This document shows, one piece after another, positions 18,156-25,734 of a stretch of DNA of 64,000 nucleotides. Position 1 is the stretch's first letter. Each line of letters opens with the position of its first letter. Below the pieces are notes generated by a model. That model did no database searches. It worked only from the letters and a program-made list of their open reading frames with translations, and was not told the DNA's origin. Source of the stretch: JBCCXL01 sp039191605 (GTDB lineage: Bacteria > Acidobacteriota > Thermoanaerobaculia > Multivoradales > JAHZIX01); assembly GCA_039191605.1 (NCBI GenBank), contig JBCCXL010000012.1, positions 62,001 through 126,000 on the forward strand, written 5' to 3'. The position numbers and the translations under genes are program-made.

Positions 18156-19079
18156 ATGAACGAAAAAAGCACGATCGTCCGTACGATTCGAGGGATTGCT
18201 CGCGTGCTGTCGGCGGTTTCCCCGCCGCTGGCGGCGCGCTTTCTGGGCAAGCTCTTCACCACCCCGACGCCCCACCCACTGCGGCCACGGGAGAAGAAGT
18301 GGCTGCAGGGAGTCGAGAAGTCCCGAGTGCGCTCCGAAGAGCTCGGAGAGCTGCAGATCTATTCCTGGGGCGAAGGTCCAACGGTGCTCTTGATGCACGG
18401 TTGGTCCGGTCGCGGGGCCCAGCTGGGGGCCTATGCGGCGCCGCTGGTGGAGCGGGGATATCGAGTCGTCGCCATGGATGGCGTGGCCCACGGAGAATCC
18501 GACGGCAGCCGGGCGACGCCTCTGTTGATGGCGGCCTCGGTTCAGGCCGTCGCTGGGTCCCTGGGTCCGCTGGCGGGGGTGATCGCTCATTCCTTAGGCA
18601 CGGTGGCTACGACCCTCGCCCTGACCCGCGGGATCCAGGCGGAGCGCCTGGTCTATATCTCCCCGCCGGAAGAATTGAGCATCTACATCCGCAAGGCGGG
18701 AGCCTTCCTCGGCTTCCCGCCCACCATCGCGCCGAAAGCCCAGAAGCTGCTGGAGCGGCGTTATGGACTGTCTTTCGAGGCCGCCCGAGGGGCGGTGCTG
18801 GGTCCAGCTCGCCTGGAGCCGCTGCTGGTAATCCACGATCGCGAGGATCAGGAGGTTCCCTATTCCGAGGGGAAGAACCTGATCTCCTGCTGGCCGGGAG
18901 CCGAGCTGCACACCACCGAGGGGCTCGGACATCATCGAATCCTGCGCAACGCTGAGGTGGTTCAGCGGGCGGTGAACTTCATCGCCCAGGATCAAGGGGT
19001 AGAGCAGGGGGGCTCGGGCAGTGGCAGTTTCGCCGGGATAGAGCGAGGCGAGCTGCTCGCCGCGGGGGCCATGTCATGA
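18156..19079 (+). CDS. Alpha/beta hydrolase
   Basis: A 307-residue alpha/beta-hydrolase: oxyanion segment LMHGWSGRG (about 79-87), the MDGVAHGESDG loop, nucleophile Ser146 in AHSLG, an acid in VIHDREDQEVP, and the catalytic His in GLGHHRIL near the C-terminus. It most resembles esterases of the YqiA/monoglyceride-lipase kind; the substrate cannot be told. No signal peptide is seen, although the first 35 residues are amphipathic. It sits 27 bases after the TetR gene and overlaps the thioesterase gene by four bases (ATGA), so the two enzymes are translationally coupled and likely work on the same ester or acyl-CoA-derived compound. Confidence 0.88.
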   Translation: MNEKSTIVRTIRGIARVLSAVSPPLAARFLGKLFTTPTPHPLRPREKKWLQGVEKSRVRSEELGELQIYSWGEGPTVLLMHGWSGRGAQLGAYAAPLVERGYRVVAMDGVAHGESDGSRATPLLMAASVQAVAGSLGPLAGVIAHSLGTVATTLALTRGIQAERLVYISPPEELSIYIRKAGAFLGFPPTIAPKAQKLLERRYGLSFEAARGAVLGPARLEPLLVIHDREDQEVPYSEGKNLISCWPGAELHTTEGLGHHRILRNAEVVQRAVNFIAQDQGVEQGGSGSGSFAGIERGELLAAGAMS

Positions 19080-19525
19080 GCAATGCTCCCGCTGGGCTGA
19101 AGCGAGTGCGGGCGATGATCGACGGTCAGCTCCCCTTGCCGCCCATCGCCCAGCTCTTGGGTATGGAATTCGAGGCTGCTGACGAGGGCACCTGCACGGT
19201 GAGCATCGAGGCCCGGAAGGATCGCCACGCCAATCCGCTGGGCACGCTCCACGGCGGCGTGCTCTGCGACCTCGGGGATGCGGCGATGGGGCTTTCGGTG
19301 GCCACCACGCTGGAGAAGGGGGAGAGCTTCACCACGGTGGAGCTGCGCATCAACTTCTTCAAGCCCGTTTGGGACGATCGCCTGACGGCGGTGGCCGCGA
19401 TCGTGCGCCAGACCCGCAGCTTGAGCTATGCCGAGTGCTCCGTCACCGATACCAAGGGAAGCCTGGTGGCGAAGCTGTCCAGTACCTGCATGAGGCTGCG
19501 GGGGGAGGCGGCCGAGGGGCGCTGA
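19076..19525 (+). CDS. PaaI-family hotdog-fold acyl-CoA thioesterase
   Basis: A 149-residue hotdog protein with the PaaI-type signature NPLGTLHGGVLCDLGDAAMG (about 53-72): the HGG loop and the Asp on the central helix are the catalytic elements. Such enzymes hydrolyse acyl- or aryl-CoA thioesters, often phenylacetyl-CoA-like or medium-chain substrates. Length is normal for the family. It overlaps the preceding alpha/beta hydrolase gene by four bases and shares its regulation by the adjacent TetR protein. The exact substrate is unknown. Confidence 0.9.
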   Translation: MSNAPAGLKRVRAMIDGQLPLPPIAQLLGMEFEAADEGTCTVSIEARKDRHANPLGTLHGGVLCDLGDAAMGLSVATTLEKGESFTTVELRINFFKPVWDDRLTAVAAIVRQTRSLSYAECSVTDTKGSLVAKLSSTCMRLRGEAAEGR

Positions 19526-19762
19526 TCGTGCGGTTCGGAGCGCCCTGAAGGGATCAGCCGCTCGTCGCTCGTCGGAGCCTCGGGAACCCTGACTCTGCGC
19601 CGCTTTGGGGAGGATCTTGACCCGCGTTGCCGCGGGATCTCTGGTGTCTGCTGACGACCGCGCTGTACGGTGCTACCATCCAGGCCACTTAAGCTCTGAA
19701 TCGGCGGCGAGAACCTGGGAACGTCTCGGGAAACCGCTTCCGGAAGCCAAGGTGTCTGGAAG

Positions 19763-21151
19763 ATGGGTCCTATCGTTCCGCGGATAGAACGTCGGCAGGA
19801 TGCTCCCCAGCAGCGTGGGGTGTGGGGGCAGGTTTGGAAATCGCCAGACCCCTTTCAGGCAGAGGCGGGCTTTACCGGCGAGTACCTGGTCGCGGGGCTG
19901 CGACTGTTGATCGTCGTGGTGTTGATCTACGTTCCGGTGCGCCAATGGCAGCTGGGAGAGATCGACCCGTATCGCAATTTGCTCCTCGGCAGTGTCGGGT
20001 TGGCGCTGATAGAGGCGCTGTTGGTGTATTCGGCGGTGCAGCGCAATTGGGGCCGCTCCTGGATCGGCTGGGTGAGCTCGCTGCTGGACGTCACCCTAGT
20101 GACCTGGGTGCTCAGTATCTACCTCTTCTTGGACGATCCCCTGGCGGCGACCAACAGCACCATCGTCTACCCGGTCTACTTCCTCGCCATCGGCGCCACC
20201 AGCCTGCGCTACGACTCCCGCATCTGCCTGATGACGGGGCTGCTGGCGACGGTGCAATACGCCGCGCTGGTGATCTACGCCGTGCAGCGTTGGCAGCTGG
20301 CGGCGCCGGGGGTGCACTCCACGGATTACGGTTCCTTCGATGTCGCTACCCAGGTGGGGCGCCTGGTGCTGCTTTTGGGGGCGACCCTGCTGGCGGTAAC
20401 GGTGGTGGTGCGGGCGCGGGAAGCGAGCGATCTCTCGATGCGCGATCGGCTCACCGGGCTGCTCAATCGCGGCATCTTCGACGCTCGCCTCCACGAGGAG
20501 GTGAAGCGGGCGCATCGCAGCGGCAAGCCGATTTCCGTGGCGATGATCGATGTCGACCATTTCAAGGCCTTCAACGACACCTTCGGCCATGAGGCGGGAG
20601 ACGAGGCGCTACGGGCGGTGAGCGCTCAGCTGGTGCGCTCCTTCCGCGCCACCGACGTGGTGGCCCGCTACGGCGGCGAGGAATTTGCCGTGATCCTTCC
20701 GGGGATGAGTATGCGCCACGCCCACCAGCGAATGGAGGCGGTGCGGGCGGCGGTGGAGGATCTGCGCATTGCGGTGCGCGGCAGCCGAGAGCTGGCGACG
20801 GTGACCGTCAGCGGGGGGGTCGCGGTGTGGCCGACGGAGGGAAGCGATATCCAGCAGGTGGTGGCGATGGCGGATCAGCGACTCTACCGGGCGAAGCAAG
20901 GCGGTCGGAATCGGGTGATTTGCCCGCGGCAGCCGGAGCCCCCGCTGCCCGGTGGAGGAACCGCCCGAGAGGCGGCACAGCGCATCAGCAGCGAGATTCC
21001 CCGCCGGATTCTGGAGGAGGCGAAGGCGAGTCGAGGGGAGAATGCCGAGGCCTCTGGCGAAGGCTCCGAAGAGCCACCGAGGGAAGTCTCGGAGGGCGGT
21101 CGCGAGGTGACCTCCGGCAGCGGAATCGGCGCCTCCTCCTCCGAGTCTTGA
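19763..21151 (+). CDS. Membrane diguanylate cyclase (GGDEF)
   Basis: A 462-residue protein with five to six membrane helices (about 42-215), then a complete GGDEF domain (about 225-390). The active-site loop is GGEEF (304-308) with the DVDHFKAFND metal/substrate segment, and the product-inhibition site RxxD is present as RATD (295-298), so it should make cyclic di-GMP and be feedback-inhibited. A disordered acidic tail of about 70 residues follows. The membrane part resembles MASE-type sensory modules but matches none that I can name. It precedes GAF and PATAN proteins on the same strand; there is no EAL or HD-GYP partner here. Confidence 0.93.
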   Translation: MGPIVPRIERRQDAPQQRGVWGQVWKSPDPFQAEAGFTGEYLVAGLRLLIVVVLIYVPVRQWQLGEIDPYRNLLLGSVGLALIEALLVYSAVQRNWGRSWIGWVSSLLDVTLVTWVLSIYLFLDDPLAATNSTIVYPVYFLAIGATSLRYDSRICLMTGLLATVQYAALVIYAVQRWQLAAPGVHSTDYGSFDVATQVGRLVLLLGATLLAVTVVVRAREASDLSMRDRLTGLLNRGIFDARLHEEVKRAHRSGKPISVAMIDVDHFKAFNDTFGHEAGDEALRAVSAQLVRSFRATDVVARYGGEEFAVILPGMSMRHAHQRMEAVRAAVEDLRIAVRGSRELATVTVSGGVAVWPTEGSDIQQVVAMADQRLYRAKQGGRNRVICPRQPEPPLPGGGTAREAAQRISSEIPRRILEEAKASRGENAEASGEGSEEPPREVSEGGREVTSGSGIGASSSES

Positions 21152-21266
21152 TGGTGGTGCGGGGGTCAGCTAAACTTCGACTCTTCAGGCTGCTACAGTG
21201 CACAGCATCGATCGATCCTCGCGTTGTCGAGTTCCCGTCCCGCTCACCGCATAAGGCGACCCCCCG

Positions 21267-22049
21267 GTGAAAGATTCCAAAGCCCAAACCAACCTCGAGA
21301 CCTCCGGTGCCGGACGTACCGGCCTCGAAGTGCTGACCGAGCTGCGGGATACCGTGGAGACGGCGCGTTCGCTGGTGACGGTGCTGGAGGAGAACCTGGA
21401 GCGCTCGCAGGACCCCTCCCATGCCTCCCCCGACCGAATGGTGGAGCTGCAGCGGCGCCTGAACGCCGCGGAGGCGGATATCCAGGAGCTGTCCTCTCGC
21501 CTGGTGGATTCGGAGCACCACGCCGGCCGGCTGATGAATCTCTACGTGGCGACCTTCCAGCTCCACGCTACCCTCGACCCGCAAGAGGTGCAGGAAACCA
21601 TCGAGGAGATCGCCATCAACCTGCTCGGTGCCGAGCAGTTCATCCTGCTGCTGCGGCGCGAGGGGGTGACCAGCACCGAATGCGAGGTCGCCCTGGTGGA
21701 GGGTGGAGATGACGTCGGCGGCGGGCTCTACGCCGATGGCCGCTACGTCGGCGGGGACGCCATGGTGGACGCGACGCTGGACGATGGCGTGCTGCGCATC
21801 GGCCCGGAGAAGGGCTCCAGCGCGCTGGCGGCGGTGCCGCTGCGGGTTCAGGACGAGATCGTCGGTGCCCTGGTGCTGCTCAAGCTCTTCGATCACAAGC
21901 CGGTGCTGCGGGCGGAAGATCGGGACCTGCTGGATCTGTTGTCCGCCCACGCGGCCTCCGCTCTCTTCGCCGCCCGGCTCTTCGCTACCAAGGATCGCAA
22001 GCTGCGCACCTTGGAGAGCCTAGTGCGCCTGGCGCAGGGCGAGGCGTGA
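21267..22049 (+). CDS. GAF-domain protein with coiled-coil N-terminus
   Basis: A 260-residue soluble protein. Residues about 20-90 form a likely coiled coil (LQRRLNAAEADIQELSSRLVDSEHHAGRLMN), followed by a GAF-like domain (about 95-245; LNLYVATFQLHATLD entry, LAAVPLRVQDEIVGALVLLKL strand pair, LSAHAASALFAARLF final helix). It has no output domain, so it may relay a signal through protein contacts. The start is a GTG with AAGG about ten bases upstream. It lies between a diguanylate cyclase and a PATAN-GAF protein, all on the + strand, suggesting a small signalling group, perhaps for surface motility as PATAN proteins often are. Confidence 0.8.
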   Translation: MKDSKAQTNLETSGAGRTGLEVLTELRDTVETARSLVTVLEENLERSQDPSHASPDRMVELQRRLNAAEADIQELSSRLVDSEHHAGRLMNLYVATFQLHATLDPQEVQETIEEIAINLLGAEQFILLLRREGVTSTECEVALVEGGDDVGGGLYADGRYVGGDAMVDATLDDGVLRIGPEKGSSALAAVPLRVQDEIVGALVLLKLFDHKPVLRAEDRDLLDLLSAHAASALFAARLFATKDRKLRTLESLVRLAQGEA

Positions 22050-22256
22050 TGAAAACCATGAGCTTCCCGAACCGTATTCATCGGCGCGCTGGCCATCGGC
22101 GCTTTGGGGCCCTCGCTCCGAGCCCTTGATCTACACCAGAATTACGCCTTCGAGGGGCCGCTTCTCCAGGTTGGAGAGCTTCCGCTGCCCCCGATGGGCG
22201 GTGATTCACCCCACCCCCCACCCCCTTTTTCCTCCAATCGCCCTCCTCGAGACCCT

Positions 22257-23837
22257 ATGAGCATCTCTGGCAGCCTGGAAGACGTCTCCGTCGCCGATGT
22301 GATGCAGTTCATCCATCTTGGTCGTCGAACCGGCACCCTCTTGCTGGATCGCGGCAAAGACTCGGCGATGATCGGCTTCCACAAGGGGCGCCTGGTGAGC
22401 GCGCGGGCACCCAGCACCCCCAAATTGGGAGATCTGCTGGTGGATTCCGGCATTCTCGACCGCGGGGTGTTGAACGAGGCGGTGGAGGCGCAGGCTTCCG
22501 GTGAAGACAAGCGCTCCATCGGCCAGATCCTGGTGGCCGGCGGCGCCCTCGAGGAAGAATCCCTTCGCCAGGTGGTGAGCCAGCAAATCGAGGAGACCAT
22601 CTCCGAGCTGGTGGGCTGGGTGCAGGGAACCTTCGAATTCGCCGTCGATGATCTTCGACCGGTGGACGAGATCGCCCTCTTTCCTGGAGACGTGGTGCCG
22701 GGAACCGACATCAACACCCAGATGGTGTTGCTGGAGGCGGCGCGGATCTTCGACGAGCGCAACCGGGATCAGGGGCTCGGCGGCGCCGGCAGCGAGGGAG
22801 ATCCTCTAGACGACACCAATCCCGTGCTGCAGCTGCCGGAGGACACCGGTCCACCGGAATCCCAGGTGATGCCGCCGGAGGACGACTTCGAGCTGGTGGA
22901 GGAGCCGGCTCACCCGCTGCATGTGGTGAGCTCCGATCGCACTCTGCTCGCCGCTCTGGAGGAGGCCGCCCCGCTGGAGCTGGACGGGGTGCTGGAGATG
23001 GCCCTCGACAGCGCCGGTCGCTCCAGCGACGAGAACGTGCAGCCCCTGGTGCTGGTGGATCTACGGGACGGTCAAAACGACCTCAGCGATATCGCCCGAC
23101 TACATCGGGAGCATCCCAGCACGCCGGTGCTCACCCTGGTGGATCGGGTGGTGAAGATCTCCGAGGTCTACGCCGCCGGCGCTCTGGCGGCTCTGCCGGC
23201 GGAGGTCAGCGCTATCACCGCCTGCCTGGTGAACGTGCTGCAGAGTCAGCAGCAGCTGAACCGGGCGACCCAGCGGCCGCCGGCCTCGGTGGCGGCCCCC
23301 GGCACTGGCCCCGCCCCTTCCGGGGCCGGGGTAGCGCGGCTGCGGCGGGTCTACGGCGATCTGCGCAGCGGCCTGCTGTCGGCGACGGTGGCCCTCAACC
23401 TGATGCACATCATCTCTGAGTCGGTGGAGCGGGCGGTGCTCTTCCTGGTGCGCCACGACAGCCTGCAGGCCTTGGGGGCCTTCGGCATGGGCTCCAACGG
23501 TCGTCCGCTGGCGGAGCTCACCCGCGGCATGCGCCTCGAGCTGGCGGAGCCCAGCGTGCTGGTGCACACCCTGCAGAGCGGTGAAGCGGAGTCCGTGGCC
23601 TTCGATGAGGCGGTGCTGCCGGAGAAGCTCAAGGGGCTCCTCGGGAGCCCGCTGACCGGCCAGGTAGTGATTTTCCCGGTGCTCGGAGCGCAGCGGGTGA
23701 TTTCGGTGATCTACACCGACAACGGCCAGGTGGATCGTCCCATCGAGGATATTGAGATCCTCGAGCTGGCTACCGCCCAGGTCGGTATGGCTTTCGAGAA
23801 CGAGCTGCTGCGACGGCAGATCTCACAGTCCGAATAA
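22257..23837 (+). CDS. PATAN (DUF4388) - degenerate receiver - GAF signalling protein
   Basis: A 526-residue protein starting at ATG 22257 (MSISGSLEDVSVADVMQF), which is where the PATAN domain begins; a frame extending to 22104 adds unrelated sequence. Order: PATAN/DUF4388 (about 1-150), an acidic linker, a receiver-like Rossmann segment (about 220-340, LVLVDLRDG in place of the phosphoacceptor strand, but with no matching acidic pocket), and a C-terminal GAF domain (about 370-515). PATAN domains occur in cyanobacterial and delta-proteobacterial regulators of type IV pili and c-di-GMP responses. A pseudo-receiver between PATAN and GAF suggests protein-protein signalling rather than phosphotransfer. 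Confidence 0.82.
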   Translation: MSISGSLEDVSVADVMQFIHLGRRTGTLLLDRGKDSAMIGFHKGRLVSARAPSTPKLGDLLVDSGILDRGVLNEAVEAQASGEDKRSIGQILVAGGALEEESLRQVVSQQIEETISELVGWVQGTFEFAVDDLRPVDEIALFPGDVVPGTDINTQMVLLEAARIFDERNRDQGLGGAGSEGDPLDDTNPVLQLPEDTGPPESQVMPPEDDFELVEEPAHPLHVVSSDRTLLAALEEAAPLELDGVLEMALDSAGRSSDENVQPLVLVDLRDGQNDLSDIARLHREHPSTPVLTLVDRVVKISEVYAAGALAALPAEVSAITACLVNVLQSQQQLNRATQRPPASVAAPGTGPAPSGAGVARLRRVYGDLRSGLLSATVALNLMHIISESVERAVLFLVRHDSLQALGAFGMGSNGRPLAELTRGMRLELAEPSVLVHTLQSGEAESVAFDEAVLPEKLKGLLGSPLTGQVVIFPVLGAQRVISVIYTDNGQVDRPIEDIEILELATAQVGMAFENELLRRQISQSE

Positions 23838-23862
23838 GTCAGCCGGGACTCTCTCCACCGTT

Positions 23863-23933
23863 TATCCGATGAATGGGTATCCGGTGAATGGGTATCCCCG
23901 GTGGCTGACTACCCGATAGCTGACTACCCGGTG
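23863..23933. repeat. Two 15-nt direct-repeat pairs
   Basis: TATCCGATGAATGGG is followed at once by TATCCGGTGAATGGG (23863-23892), and GCTGACTACCCGATA by GCTGACTACCCGGTG (23904-23933). They lie just after the PATAN-GAF gene, in the leader of the N-monooxygenase gene. Their role, if any, is unknown. Confidence 0.7.
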
Positions 23934-24032
23934 ATTGGGTCTGTCTCTAGAGGATTGGTACCCTGGGCGCAGCGCCGAGGAGACAAGCGCCGCCCGGATG
24001 GCGCGAGCGCTCGCCGCGATGGATAGCATGAA

Positions 24033-24061
24033 GGCGCCCGCCAAGGTTGGGCGCTAGTTTT
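24033..24061 (+). promoter_or_regulatory. Terminator-like hairpin directly before the N-monooxygenase ribosome-binding site
   Basis: GCGCCC (24034-24039) pairs with GGGCGC (24049-24054) around a loop that can itself pair CC/GG, followed by AGTTTT. It ends three bases before the GAGGAGAG ribosome-binding site. Upstream, GGGCGC at 23965-23970 could pair with 24034-24039 instead and also forms its own hairpin (GGCGC-A-GCGCC). This is the layout of an attenuator, but it may merely be the terminator of the upstream PATAN gene. Confidence 0.4.
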
Positions 24062-24076
24062 CTGAGGAGAGATGCA

Positions 24077-25495
24077 ATGCAAGAACCGGGCGACGTCTCG
24101 AGTAAGTCGGCGGAGACCCCGAAGAGGCAGGCCGGCTCCGGTGAGGAGACGGTCTTCGATCTGATCGGCGTTGGTTTCGGCCCCGCCAACATGGCTCTCG
24201 CGGTGCTGATGGAGGAAGAGGAAGAGGCTGGAGGCCCCGCCCCGAGCCGGCTCTTCCTCGATGCTCGTCCAAAGCCAGCGTGGCATCCCAACATGTTGAT
24301 CGAAGGCTCGATGCTGCAGATCACCGCGCTCAAAGACATGGCGATGGTGCGCAATCCGCAGAGCCGCTTCACTTTTCTCAACTACCTGCATGAAAAAGGG
24401 CGGCTCTTCGAGTTTCTCAATCTGCGGGATCTCTTCCCCGCCCGGGTGGAGTTCAACGACTATCTGAGCTGGGTTGCCGAGCATCTGGCGTCGAGGGTGC
24501 GCTACGGACGGCGGGTGACGGCGGTACGCGCCGCTTCTTCGCCGACTACCGGAGCCTCCGGCCAGCCCGTCGACCTGCTGGAGATCGAGGTTTCTACCGG
24601 CCCTGGAAGCATTCCGGAACGTTACCTCGCTCGCAACGTCGTGGTGGCCACTGGAGGAATCCCTTGGTGGCCGGAAGGGCTGGATCTTCCGGCTTCTGGC
24701 CGGGCTTTCCACTCCTCGGAGTTCCTGCGTCGCCGCGAGGAGCTGTTCCCGGATCGCGGCTTCGACGGTCGCTTCGTGGTGGTCGGCGGAGGCCAGAGCG
24801 GAGCGGAGCTCTTCTACAACCTGGCGACCCAATATCCGCGAGCGCAGGTCATCTCGGCGCTGCGGCAATTCGGCTACAAGCCGGTGGATGAGAGCGATTT
24901 CACCAACTCGATCTTCTATCCCGAGATGGTGGATTTCGTCTACGACTTGCCAAAGGAGCACCGGCGCAAGGTCATCGACAGCTTCCGGGACGTCAACTAT
25001 GCGGTAGTGGACCACCCTCTGATCCGCAAGATCAACCGCTTGATCTACGACGAGAAGGTCGAGGGCAAGAGCCGGCTCTCGATGGAGTCTTATCTCGAGC
25101 TGCGCCGGGTAGAGGAGCGCGGCAATGGCCTCCGGATCCATTTCCGTCACCGTCTGCGGGATTCGGAGCACACCTTGGACGCAGACGGTTTGGTGCTGTG
25201 CACCGGATATCGCTGGCCCACCCGGCATCCTCTGCTGGAGGATCTCTTCCCCTACTTCCAGGCCGCTGAGGACAGCTCCCAGAGCTTCGCGATTCGCCGG
25301 GACTACAGTCTCGAGAGCGCCCCCGGGCTCGGCAGTCGGGTGTATCTCCAGGGATATTGTGAAGCGACCCACGGGATCAGCGAGACGGTGCTCTCGCTGC
25401 TCCCGATGCGCGCCGAAGATATCTGGCGCTCCCTGCTCCCGCAGCTGGAAGCGCAGCGAGAGCGCAGCACGGCTGAGCTGGCCTCTGTTGGCTGA
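24077..25495 (+). CDS. L-lysine/L-ornithine N-monooxygenase (FAD/NADPH)
   Basis: A 472-residue class B flavin N-hydroxylase of the SidA/IucD/PvdA type, which adds a hydroxyl to the side-chain amine of lysine or ornithine. GVGFGPAN (31-38) binds FAD, the segment WHPNMLIEGSMLQ and KDMAMVRNPQSRFTFLNYL are family hallmarks, GGGQSG (237-242) binds NADPH, and EATHGISETVLS (about 429-440) is the conserved C-terminal motif. I chose ATG 24077, five bases after GAGGAGAG. No siderophore synthetase, NRPS or transporter is near. The next gene is a cupin-MetRS fusion, the partner of such enzymes in hydrazine (N-N) formation, so the hydroxylated amino acid probably feeds that step. Lysine versus ornithine cannot be decided here. 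Confidence 0.93.
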   Translation: MQEPGDVSSKSAETPKRQAGSGEETVFDLIGVGFGPANMALAVLMEEEEEAGGPAPSRLFLDARPKPAWHPNMLIEGSMLQITALKDMAMVRNPQSRFTFLNYLHEKGRLFEFLNLRDLFPARVEFNDYLSWVAEHLASRVRYGRRVTAVRAASSPTTGASGQPVDLLEIEVSTGPGSIPERYLARNVVVATGGIPWWPEGLDLPASGRAFHSSEFLRRREELFPDRGFDGRFVVVGGGQSGAELFYNLATQYPRAQVISALRQFGYKPVDESDFTNSIFYPEMVDFVYDLPKEHRRKVIDSFRDVNYAVVDHPLIRKINRLIYDEKVEGKSRLSMESYLELRRVEERGNGLRIHFRHRLRDSEHTLDADGLVLCTGYRWPTRHPLLEDLFPYFQAAEDSSQSFAIRRDYSLESAPGLGSRVYLQGYCEATHGISETVLSLLPMRAEDIWRSLLPQLEAQRERSTAELASVG

Positions 25496-25734
25496 GCTGT
25501 CTACCGCCGGCTGAGCTTCCGCTTCGAGGCTCTTGGTCCCCGTTTTATCTGCTCCATCTCGACTGGCCCATCTCGACTGGCCCATCTCAGATTCTACGCC
25601 TTCGCTCCTCTACCTCAGCTCCCTCGCTTTCGCTCCTACTCTCCTCATGGCAGTGCACCTACGGCCCGAGCTCGTCGTTCCAAAGATGAATCTCTCCTGT
25701 GCCGCTGCCTATCAGCCCCTCGAGGAATGTCGCT

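Noticed and set aside
24077..25495. Siderophore biosynthesis locus
   Set aside because: The N-monooxygenase is of siderophore type, but no NRPS, NIS synthetase, acetyl/formyl-transferase or TonB siderophore receptor lies nearby, and its neighbour is a cupin-MetRS fusion.
23924..25585. A 553-codon minus-strand frame
   Set aside because: Antisense of the N-monooxygenase, whose motifs are unmistakable; the shadow has no recognisable domain.
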